Shown here: positions 27,442 to 34,489 of the stretch, piece by piece
How positions within the stretch are numbered: position 1 is the stretch's first letter
Layout of the letters: each line of letters starts with the position of its first letter
Assembly: GCA_002021875.1 (NCBI GenBank)
Contig: CP018627.1
Location: 1,116,001-1,180,000, forward strand
Origin: Streptomyces hygroscopicus
GTDB taxonomy: Bacteria > Actinomycetota > Actinomycetes > Streptomycetales > Streptomycetaceae
Direction: 5' to 3'
DNA: 64,000 bases
Made by a program: the position numbers and the translations under genes
The notes under the pieces: generated by a model
The model's input: only the letters and a program-made list of their open reading frames with translations
Database searches by the model: none
Told to the model about the DNA's origin: nothing

Positions 27442-29337
27442 ATGGCTCACACCGACACCCCCTTGCCCGACCTGTCGAACGCCGTTCCACGACCCGAATA
27501 TCCCCGTCCCAACTTCGTCCGTGAGAGCTGGCTCAATCTCAACGGCACCTGGCAGTTCGCGTTCGACCCCGGTGACAGTGGACTCGAACGCGGTCTGGTG
27601 CACGAGGAACTGGACGGGCGGATCCTGGTCCCGTTCTGCCCCGAGTCCGAGCTGTCGGGGATCGGTGACACCGACTTCCACCCCGCCATCTGGTACCGGC
27701 GCACGGTCCGGATACCGGCGGACTGGGCCGGCCGGCGGGTGCTGCTGCACTTCGGGGCCGTCGACCACGACGCCACCGTCTGGGCCGACGGCCGCGAAGT
27801 GGCCCGGCACAGCGGCGGCTTCACCTCCTTCACCGCCGACCTCGGCGCGGTGGCGGACCCGGCCGGCGAAGGGGCTGAGGTGGTGATCGTGGTGCGGGCC
27901 CGGGACGCCCGGCACGGCCCTCAGGCGCGCGGCAAGCAGGCCACCGAGTACGCCAACAGCGACTGCCACTACACCCGCACCACCGGCATCTGGCAGACGG
28001 TCTGGATGGAGCCGGTGTCCGAGGTCCATCTGCGCAGGCCCCGGATCACCCCCGACCTCGCCTCCGGGGCCTTCCACCTCGAACTGCCGCTCAGCGCCAG
28101 CCGCCCGGGCCACCGGATCACGGCCCGGGTGAGCGACGCGGACGGCGAGACGGTGGCCGAGGCGACCGTGCGCGCCGACCTCGATATGGCACCCCGTATG
28201 GTGCTCGCGCTGCCGGAGGACCGGCACCGGCCGTGGTCTCCGGAGGACCCCCATCTGTACCGGGTGCGGATCGAGCTGCTGGACGGCGACGGCGAAGCCG
28301 TGGACCGCGCCGAGTGCACCGCCGGGCTGCGGTCGGTGGCCATCGACGGCAAACGGCTGCTGCTCAACGGGCGCCCCGTCTTCCAGCGGCTCGTCCTGGA
28401 CCAGGGCTGGTACCCCGACGGGCTGATGACCGCGCCCGACGACGCCGCCCTCGTCCGGGACATCGAGCTGTCGCTGGCCGCGGGGTTCAACGGGGCGCGG
28501 CTGCACCAGAAGGTGTTCGAGGAGCGGTTCCTGCACCACGCGGACCGGCTCGGCTATCTCGTCTGGGGCGAGTTCGGCGACTGGGGAGCCGGCACCGGGC
28601 GCACCACCCGGGACAACCAGCAGCCCACCGCCGGATTCGTCGCGCAGTGGCTGGAGGCCGTGGAGCGGGACTACTCCCATCCGTCCATCGTGGGCTGGTG
28701 CCCGCTGAACGAGACACACCAGGAACTCCACGACCGGCAGAGCGTCCTGGACGATGTCACCCGGGGCATGTTCCTGGCCACGAAGGCCGCCGACACCTCC
28801 CGTCCGGTCCTGGACGCCTCCGGCTACTCCCACCGCGTGGCCGAGACCGACGTATACGACTCGCACAGCTATGAGCAGGACCCGGAGGCGTTCCGCCGCC
28901 AGATGGCGGGACTGGACAAGAACGACCCGTTCCTCAACCCCGATAACCGGGGAAACCCCGGCAAGCGGGACACCGACGCGGTGTGGTCGCTGCCGTACCG
29001 CGGCCAGCCCTACTTCTGCAGCGAGTTCGGTGGCATCTGGTGGAATCCGGAGGAGGCGGAGGCCGCGGCCGGTGACGACCGCGAGGTGTCCTGGGGCTAC
29101 GGGGAGCGGCCGCGGACCGAGGAGGAGTTCCACACGCGCTTCGCGGGGCTGACCGCGGCGCTGCTCGACGATCCCCTGATGTTCGGCTACTGCTACACCC
29201 AGCTCACCGATGTCTTCCAGGAGCAGAACGGCGTCTACCGCTTCGACCGGAGCAGCAAGCTCGACGTGGCCCGGGTGCGCGCGGCCCAGCAGCGCCCCGC
29301 CGCCTTCGAGCGCCCGGCCGGTGAGGAGGGGCGATGA
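27442..29337 (+). CDS. Glycoside hydrolase family 2 (beta-galactosidase/glucuronidase/mannosidase type)
   Basis: 631 aa, no signal peptide, so intracellular. Order: jelly-roll sugar-binding domain (LNLNGTWQFAFDPGD, WYRRTVRIPADWAGRRVLLH), immunoglobulin-like domain, then a TIM barrel with acid/base Glu in GWCPLNETHQ and nucleophile Glu in YFCSEFGGIWWN. It probably trims oligosaccharides imported by the adjacent ABC system; the specificity is unclear. The family N-terminus supports ATG 27442. The binding-protein ATG overlaps its stop. Confidence 0.92.
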   Translation: MAHTDTPLPDLSNAVPRPEYPRPNFVRESWLNLNGTWQFAFDPGDSGLERGLVHEELDGRILVPFCPESELSGIGDTDFHPAIWYRRTVRIPADWAGRRVLLHFGAVDHDATVWADGREVARHSGGFTSFTADLGAVADPAGEGAEVVIVVRARDARHGPQARGKQATEYANSDCHYTRTTGIWQTVWMEPVSEVHLRRPRITPDLASGAFHLELPLSASRPGHRITARVSDADGETVAEATVRADLDMAPRMVLALPEDRHRPWSPEDPHLYRVRIELLDGDGEAVDRAECTAGLRSVAIDGKRLLLNGRPVFQRLVLDQGWYPDGLMTAPDDAALVRDIELSLAAGFNGARLHQKVFEERFLHHADRLGYLVWGEFGDWGAGTGRTTRDNQQPTAGFVAQWLEAVERDYSHPSIVGWCPLNETHQELHDRQSVLDDVTRGMFLATKAADTSRPVLDASGYSHRVAETDVYDSHSYEQDPEAFRRQMAGLDKNDPFLNPDNRGNPGKRDTDAVWSLPYRGQPYFCSEFGGIWWNPEEAEAAAGDDREVSWGYGERPRTEEEFHTRFAGLTAALLDDPLMFGYCYTQLTDVFQEQNGVYRFDRSSKLDVARVRAAQQRPAAFERPAGEEGR

Positions 29338-30641
29338 GCGGTCTGTCACGGCGTGGGCTGCTGAGAGGCGCGGTGTACGGGGCGGGTGCCGCCGTGTCGG
29401 CGTCCGCGCTCAGCGGCTGCGGATCGATCGCCGGGAGCGTGGCGAGCGCCGACGAGATCCAGTACTGGACCCTGTTCACCGGCCCCGACGGCGAACTGAT
29501 GAAGACGATGACCCGGAACGTGGAGAAGCGCGTCCCGGATCTCAAGGTCAGGACGACGGTGCTGGACTGGGGCCCGCCGTACTACACCAAGCTGGCGATG
29601 GCCTCGGCGGGCGGGCGCTCGCCGGATGTGGCGATCATGCACCTGACCCGGCTGGCGGGCTACGCCCCCGGCGGTCTGCTCGACCCCTGGGACACGGATC
29701 TGCTGGCGGAGTTCGGCCTGAAGCCGGGCGACCTCAACAAGACGCTGGTCAAGCGGAGTCTGTTCGAGGGCACCCCGTACGCCATTCCGCTGGACACCCA
29801 CCCCTTCGTCGTCTTCTTCGACCGGGACGTCATGGACAAGGCGGGTCTCCTCACGGGCGACGGCCGGCTCGTGCCCTTCGAATCGCCGAAGCACGCCCTG
29901 GAGCTGATGGACAAGCTCCGCAAGGACACCGGCAAGCTCGGGCCGGTCTTCGGCCATGCGAATGACGCGGCGATGGGCTGGCGGATGTTCTGGACGCTGT
30001 TCAGCCAGACCGGCGCCACCTTCGACCTCACGGGCGAGCGCGCCGAGATCGACGAGGACACCGCCGTCGAGGTGGTGCGCTTCATGGCCGACCTGGCACG
30101 CGACAGCCGCACCATGGACGTCCAGACGGCGATCGCCGCCTTCGCCAACGGCCGCTCCCCGATGATCTTCTCGGGCGAGTGGGACATGGCCACCTACAAG
30201 ACGGCGCTCAAGGACAGGCTGGGCGGCTCCCCCATTCCCACCTTCTACGACCGTCCGGCCGGGGCGTCCGACAGCCATGCGCTGGTGCTGCCGCACCAGG
30301 ACAACCCGGATCCGGAGCACCGGCGGCGCACCCACCAGTTCGTGGCCGAGCTGGTCAAATCCGGGCTGACGTGGGCGTCGGCGGGTCATATCCCCGCGTA
30401 CACACCGGCCGTCTCATCCGCGGGCTACGCCAAGTTGCGTCCGCAGTCCGAGTACGCGGGCGCCGCGAAGCAGCTCGTGCTCGACCCGCCGGTGTGGTTC
30501 GCGGGCTCCGGCTCGGACTTCCAGACGCGGATGTGCCAGGCGCTCGATCCCGCGCTCGGCGGCTCGTCGTCCCCGGCGAGTGCGGTGCGCACGATGGTCT
30601 CCCAGATCAACACCCTGATGGCCCAGCCGAATCCGGCCTGA
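29334..30641 (+). CDS. Carbohydrate ABC transporter substrate-binding lipoprotein
   Basis: 435 aa. Tat-type start LSRRGLLRGAVYGAG and lipobox ALSGC anchor it outside the membrane. The mature protein is an extracellular solute-binding protein of family 1 (IQYWTLFTGPDGELMKTMTR, later GRSPMIFSGEWDMATYKTAL). It delivers an oligosaccharide to the two permeases downstream. No ATPase gene is present here, so a shared MsiK-type ATPase elsewhere in the genome probably energises it, as is usual in Streptomyces. Confidence 0.93.
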   Translation: MSGLSRRGLLRGAVYGAGAAVSASALSGCGSIAGSVASADEIQYWTLFTGPDGELMKTMTRNVEKRVPDLKVRTTVLDWGPPYYTKLAMASAGGRSPDVAIMHLTRLAGYAPGGLLDPWDTDLLAEFGLKPGDLNKTLVKRSLFEGTPYAIPLDTHPFVVFFDRDVMDKAGLLTGDGRLVPFESPKHALELMDKLRKDTGKLGPVFGHANDAAMGWRMFWTLFSQTGATFDLTGERAEIDEDTAVEVVRFMADLARDSRTMDVQTAIAAFANGRSPMIFSGEWDMATYKTALKDRLGGSPIPTFYDRPAGASDSHALVLPHQDNPDPEHRRRTHQFVAELVKSGLTWASAGHIPAYTPAVSSAGYAKLRPQSEYAGAAKQLVLDPPVWFAGSGSDFQTRMCQALDPALGGSSSPASAVRTMVSQINTLMAQPNPA

Positions 30642-30672
30642 TCGCGACGGAATCGCAGAAAGGAGCGATGTG

Positions 30673-31623
30673 ATGGCTTCCGTCTCCACGCCCTCGCGGC
30701 AGGCCGCGGCCGGATCCCGGCGCGCCGGATCCCGATGGGCCGCTGCCACGGACCGGCGACGGTCCCCGGGCGGCGCCGGGTGGCTCTTCGCCACCCCCTT
30801 CCTGGTCTTCTTCACGCTCTTCCTCCTCGTGCCGATCGGCATCGGCCTGTGGATGAGCTTCACCGACGCCAGCCTGACCGGACACGGTGACGGTGTCTTC
30901 GTCGGCCTGGACAACTACACCGAGGCGTTCGGCGACAGCCAGGTGTGGCAGACCCTCGGCAACACGGTCTGGTTCACCGTCCTGACCACCGTCCCCCTCG
31001 TGATCGTCGCCCTGGTGATGGCCCTGCTGGTGTACACGGGGATGCCGGGGCAGTGGCTGTGGCGGCTGGCCTTCTTCGCCTCGCATCTGCTGCCGGTGGC
31101 GGTGGTCTTCCAGATTTGGAGCATGCTGTTCCAGCCGGACCGGGGGATGCTCAACAGCGTGCTCCAGACGTTCGGGATGGACGGGATCGCCTGGCTGACG
31201 GACGAGAAGTACGCGATGTGGTCCATCGGGCTGGTGACCCTGTGGTGGACGGTGGGATTCAACTTCCTGCTCTACCTTGCCGCGTTGCAGGCGATCCCCG
31301 ACCACCTCTACGAGGCGGCGGCGCTCGACGGCGCCGGTGCGTGGCGCCGGTTGTGGTCGGTCACACTCCCCCAGCTGCGCCGGACCACCGCGCTGATCGC
31401 GGTGCTGCAGGTGATGGCGTCGCTGAAGGTGTTCGACCAGATCTATCTGCTGACCAAAGGCGGCCCGAACGGCGCCACCCGGCCGATCCTGGAGTACATC
31501 TACGACACCGGCTTCACCAACTACCGGCTCGGCTACGCCTCGGCGGTGTCGTACGTGTTCTTCGGGATCATCATCATCCTCTCGCTCGCCCAGCTGAAGA
31601 TCTTCTCGCGCAGGGAGGACTGA
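30673..31623 (+). CDS. Carbohydrate ABC transporter permease (MalF/UgpA type)
   Basis: 316 aa from ATG 30673 (AGGAG 7 nt upstream; GTG 30670 is an alternative). It has six hydrophobic helices after a basic cytoplasmic N-terminus. The EAA coupling loop is clear (YEAAALDGAGAWRRLWSVTL). It pairs with the following permease to form the membrane channel. Confidence 0.93.
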   Translation: MASVSTPSRQAAAGSRRAGSRWAAATDRRRSPGGAGWLFATPFLVFFTLFLLVPIGIGLWMSFTDASLTGHGDGVFVGLDNYTEAFGDSQVWQTLGNTVWFTVLTTVPLVIVALVMALLVYTGMPGQWLWRLAFFASHLLPVAVVFQIWSMLFQPDRGMLNSVLQTFGMDGIAWLTDEKYAMWSIGLVTLWWTVGFNFLLYLAALQAIPDHLYEAAALDGAGAWRRLWSVTLPQLRRTTALIAVLQVMASLKVFDQIYLLTKGGPNGATRPILEYIYDTGFTNYRLGYASAVSYVFFGIIIILSLAQLKIFSRRED

Positions 31624-31630
31624 TCGCGCC

Positions 31631-32569
31631 ATGACCACCGAGACACTCTCCCCCCGTACCCCCGGAAAACCCCGCTCGACCATGCCCCGGGAGGTGGTCC
31701 GGCGGCGTCGCTACGGCGGCCATGCCTGGCACCCCACGCTCGGAACGGGTCCTCTCCCCCGTGTGCTGACGCTGCTGGCGCTGGCGCTGATGACGGTGAT
31801 CTGGCTGGTGCCGTTCGGCTGGGGCGTGGATACCTCGTTCAAGACGGAGGTCGACGCGAGCGCGTCGGGCGCCGACTGGATCCCCAAGGCGGGCTTCACC
31901 CTCGACGCCTACCGGACCATCCTCGGTCAGGGCAATCTCCCGGTGTGGGCGGTGAACAGCGTCGTGATCGCCGTATGCGTCACGGCGATCACCGTGACGA
32001 TCTCGGCGATGGCGGCGTACGCCTTCTCGCGTACGCTCTTCCGCGGTCGCCGCGTGCTCTTCGCCGTCACCATCGCCTCGATCATGGTGCCGCCGCAGAT
32101 CCTGATCGTGCCGCTCTTCCGGCAGATGCTCGCGATGAATCTCGTCGACACCTACGCGGCGGTGATCCTGCCGCAGGTGGTGGCGCCCGCGATGGTGTTC
32201 ATCCTGAAGAAGTTCTTCGATGGCATTCCGCGTGAGCTGGAGGAGGCGGCCCGGATCGATGGGGCGGGCAGCTTCCGGGTGTTCTGGAGTGTGGTGCTGC
32301 CGCTGTCCCGGCCGATCCTGGCGGCCGTGGCGATATTCGTCTTCATCAACACCTGGAACAACTTCCTCTGGCCGTTCATCAGCACAAGCGATCCGCAGCT
32401 CATGACGCTGCCAGTGGGGTTGTCGACCGTGAAGGACTCCACGGGGCTGCGGAACGCCCAGGAGTCGGCCGCCTCGATCCTCGGCTCCATCCCGCTGCTG
32501 ATCGTCTTCATGCTGTTCCAGCGTCAGATCGTGAGGTCCGTGGCCACCACGGGTCTGGGAGGTCAGTGA
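31631..32569 (+). CDS. Carbohydrate ABC transporter permease (MalG/UgpE type)
   Basis: 312 aa, six membrane helices. The EAA loop is ELEEAARIDGAGSFRVFWSV, and the MalG-typical IFVFINTWNNFLWPFISTSD segment follows. It starts 8 bp after the first permease. Its 3' end overlaps the convergent lacI gene by 7 bp. Confidence 0.93.
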   Translation: MTTETLSPRTPGKPRSTMPREVVRRRRYGGHAWHPTLGTGPLPRVLTLLALALMTVIWLVPFGWGVDTSFKTEVDASASGADWIPKAGFTLDAYRTILGQGNLPVWAVNSVVIAVCVTAITVTISAMAAYAFSRTLFRGRRVLFAVTIASIMVPPQILIVPLFRQMLAMNLVDTYAAVILPQVVAPAMVFILKKFFDGIPRELEEAARIDGAGSFRVFWSVVLPLSRPILAAVAIFVFINTWNNFLWPFISTSDPQLMTLPVGLSTVKDSTGLRNAQESAASILGSIPLLIVFMLFQRQIVRSVATTGLGGQ

Positions 32570-33660
32570 GCGGTCCGGGCGACACCGCCCTCGGTGGACT
32601 CGCGGGCGTGGAGGGTATGCCCGACGACGACCTCCTGGGGCGGGCGGTCCGGTGCCTCGATCCGCTCCAGCAGCAGATCGATGGCGTGCCGGGCGATGGC
32701 GGTCTTGTCCGGTGCCACGCTGCTCAGGCTCGGGGTGCTGTACCGCGCGGCCTCGATGTCGTCGAAGCCCATCACGGCCATGTCGTCCGGCACCCGTAGC
32801 CCGCGCTCGTACAGGGTGCGCAGTGCGCCGAGGGCGAGCGCGTCGTTGAAGCAGAACACGGCGTCCGGCGGTTCGGCCTGGTCGAGCAGGGCCGCCATCG
32901 CCCGGGCGCCCTCGGCCAGGTGGTAGCGGGGGGTCTCCCGCTCCAGCCGGGGGTCCAGCGGCAGCCCGGCCTCCTCCAGCGCCTGGCGGTAGCCGGTCCT
33001 GCGCAGCAGCGGTGTGCCGATGTACGGCTCGGGCTGCACCCCGATGGCGGCGATCCGGCGGCGCCCGCCGGCCACCAGATGGCGCACGGCCTGCTGCGCG
33101 GCGGCGACGTTGTCGATCACCACATGGTCGGCGAGGCCGCCGCTGGGGCGTTCGCCGATGAGCACGAGCGGCACGGTGCCGAGGTGGTTCGCGAGCGCGC
33201 TGCCGTGCAGCGCGAGCGGGCTCACCACCATGCCGTCCACGACCTGGTCGCCGAGGCCGTGGATCACCGCCGCCTCCCGCTCGCGGTCACCGAGGGTCTG
33301 CTCGATCAGCAGGGTGCGGCCGTGCTCCTCGGCCGTGGTGAGGAAGTGGCGTCCCAGTTCGGCGAAGTAGGGGACGTCCAGTTCGGGCAGGACCAGCCCG
33401 ATCATGCCGGTGCTGCCGCGGCGGAGGTTGCGGGCCACCCGGTTGGGCCGGTAGCCGAGCTCCCGGATGGCCCGCTGGACCCGCTCCCGGGTCGCCGGGG
33501 ACACATGCACAAAGCCGTTGATCACATTCGACACGGTCTTCGGGGAGACCCCGGCGAGCGTCGCCACGTCCTTGACGGTGGCGCTCCGGCCGGCACCGTC
33601 CGAGCGCTTCCGCCCCGGTGCCGCTTGATCCCTGGTGGTCTGCTGTTTCACGGCGGTCAC
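32563..33660 (-). CDS. LacI family transcriptional regulator of the GH2/ABC locus
   Basis: 365 aa. N-terminal LacI helix-turn-helix with hinge (TVKDVATLAGVSPKTVSNVI, NGFVHVSPATRERVQ), then a periplasmic-binding-protein-like sensor (GMIGLVLPELDVPYFAELGR, FCFNDALALGALRTL, MGFDDIEAARYSTPSLSSV). It converges on the transporter genes and is the natural candidate to bind the operator at 27372-27387. Three 19-bp tandem repeats lie 60 to 120 bp upstream of its start. Confidence 0.93.
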   Translation of the reverse strand: MTAVKQQTTRDQAAPGRKRSDGAGRSATVKDVATLAGVSPKTVSNVINGFVHVSPATRERVQRAIRELGYRPNRVARNLRRGSTGMIGLVLPELDVPYFAELGRHFLTTAEEHGRTLLIEQTLGDREREAAVIHGLGDQVVDGMVVSPLALHGSALANHLGTVPLVLIGERPSGGLADHVVIDNVAAAQQAVRHLVAGGRRRIAAIGVQPEPYIGTPLLRRTGYRQALEEAGLPLDPRLERETPRYHLAEGARAMAALLDQAEPPDAVFCFNDALALGALRTLYERGLRVPDDMAVMGFDDIEAARYSTPSLSSVAPDKTAIARHAIDLLLERIEAPDRPPQEVVVGHTLHARESTEGGVARTAH

Positions 33661-33721
33661 CGACCGATCCTAGAGCGTGACGGTGGTGGGCCGCACCGGC
33701 GGGCACCACCCGGGCCCCGTC

Positions 33722-33778
33722 CCCTCAGGCGACGGCCGCCCCCTCGGGAGACGGGTGCCCCCTCGGGGGACGGGTGCC
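33722..33778. repeat. Three tandem 19-bp repeats upstream of lacI
   Basis: Units 33722-33740 (CCCTCAGGCGACGGCCGCC), 33741-33759 (CCCTCGGGAGACGGGTGCC) and 33760-33778 (CCCTCGGGGGACGGGTGCC) are adjacent. The last two differ at one base. They occupy the promoter region of the minus-strand lacI gene. The 150 bp to the right of them (to about 33928) hold no convincing gene. Confidence 0.8.
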
Positions 33779-33928
33779 GCACGGACCACAGGCCGCCGAC
33801 GTCGTTCCATTTAGCCAGAATATGGCGATTCCCTCGAAGGGTGCCCTGCCTCGAGGGCCAGGTCATCCAGACCTCTTACCTCGGCGACCGCGAGCCGAAG
33901 CGAAGATCGAAACACAACCGGAATGGAA

Positions 33929-33948
33929 TACTCAATTCAGCTTGAGTA
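33929..33948. promoter_or_regulatory. Inverted repeat upstream of the peptide-cluster promoter
   Basis: TACTCAA (33929-33935) and TTGAGTA (33942-33948) are perfect 7-bp arms around TTCAGC, in a locally AT-rich stretch 42 bp before the -35 box. The position suits an activator site. No cluster-linked regulator gene is nearby. Confidence 0.55.
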
Positions 33949-33990
33949 CCAAGATCCCATAAAGCCGAAAAGCTTTTTGGCTCGCATCCG

Positions 33991-34019
33991 TTGTGGCAGA
34001 GGTGACGGATGCCTATAGT
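33991..34019 (+). promoter_or_regulatory. Sigma70-like promoter for the peptide/NRPS-like cluster
   Basis: TTGTGG (33991-33996), 17-bp spacer, TATAGT (34014-34019): close to the principal-sigma consensus and correctly spaced. It predicts a start near 34026, giving a leader of about 310 nt before the 19-codon ORF. Confidence 0.65.
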
Positions 34020-34082
34020 GCCGTGAGGTGTACATGCGACTCCCCGAGCGGATGCTGGACGTCACGCAACGGAGGAAGTGTA

Positions 34083-34139
34083 GTGCCGCTGATTTCCTGG
34101 GGGCCCGATCCCCTCGGACTCTTTCGAAGATGCAGATGA
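34083..34139 (+). CDS. 18-codon ORF in the leader (MPLISWGPDPLGLFRRCR)
   Basis: GTG 34083 has GGAGGA 6 nt upstream. The product MPLISWGPDPLGLFRRCR ends in Arg-Arg-Cys-Arg before TGA. It is the first good start after the predicted transcription start. It could be a regulatory leader peptide (Cys/Arg codons near the stop, hairpins downstream) or a second tiny product of the cluster. Coding capacity at this length is suggestive only. Confidence 0.4.
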   Translation: MPLISWGPDPLGLFRRCR

Positions 34140-34183
34140 GCATGGTGCGCTGCTGACCCACAGCGCCTGTCAGTGACAAGATC

Positions 34184-34297
34184 CCGGCCCGGTGCGATCA
34201 CGGCCGGTAAGCATCTCGCTCAGGAATCTCTGAAACGGGAGACCTTCTCGTCATCGCGCCCTCGGGCGCCCATGAGTGGCCACGCTGTGCGCGTGGC
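34184..34297 (+). promoter_or_regulatory. Structured 5' leader: three hairpins
   Basis: Potential stems are CCGGCC/GGCCGG (34184-34189 with 34202-34207, extended by GTG/CAC inside), GCGCCC/GGGCGC (34256-34261 with 34264-34269), and GCCACGC/GCGTGGC (34279-34285 with 34291-34297). They lie between the 18-codon and 19-codon ORFs, where attenuation or a ligand-binding leader could act. I do not recognise a named riboswitch. Confidence 0.45.
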
Positions 34298-34338
34298 TTG
34301 AAAAACTCCGACCGGCGAGCGAATGGAGGTGACTGACA

Positions 34339-34398
34339 ATGACAGCCGAGGACTTCCTGGCTTCCCGCGAGGCGGGCGAGGCCGCGACGAAGTGGTAA
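34339..34398 (+). CDS. Tiny peptide gene, candidate precursor or scaffold peptide (19 aa)
   Basis: ATG 34339 has the full extended Shine-Dalgarno GGAGGTGA 6 nt upstream, among the strongest in the window. The product is MTAEDFLASREAGEAATKW. It is acidic and helix-prone, with a Lys-Trp C-terminus and no Cys or signal. A 13-bp perfect hairpin follows the stop before the enzyme genes. This is the layout seen when a small peptide gene is expressed in excess over downstream enzymes, as in many RiPP operons. None of the usual RiPP enzymes is present, so a precursor role is inference from architecture. A regulatory leader peptide is the main alternative. Confidence 0.5.
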   Translation: MTAEDFLASREAGEAATKW

Positions 34399-34418
34399 TC
34401 GTCGCGACCGATAGGTAA

Positions 34419-34456
34419 GGGGTGCCGGGCGGATCTCCGTATTCGCCCGGCACCCC
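34419..34456 (+). terminator. 13-bp perfect hairpin between peptide ORF and enzyme genes
   Basis: GGGGTGCCGGGCG (34419-34431) pairs perfectly with CGCCCGGCACCCC (34444-34456) over a 12-nt loop, 20 bp after the 19-codon ORF and 33 bp before the FGE-like start. It has no U-tract. It is probably a partial terminator or mRNA stabiliser that raises peptide over enzyme expression. Confidence 0.75.
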
Positions 34457-34489
34457 GTCAGGGCAGTGTGTACGAGGGTGGGTGGGACA

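Noticed and set aside
27373..29349. 658-codon minus-strand frame opposite GH2
   Set aside because: Shadow of GH2; no family similarity and no ribosome site.
33774..33962. 62-codon plus-strand ORF before the cluster promoter
   Set aside because: No ribosome site, odd composition, runs through the repeat and dyad region; not supported as a gene.
34130..34156. 8-codon ORF MQMSMVRC inside the cluster leader
   Set aside because: No ribosome site, and it overlaps the better-supported 18-codon ORF.
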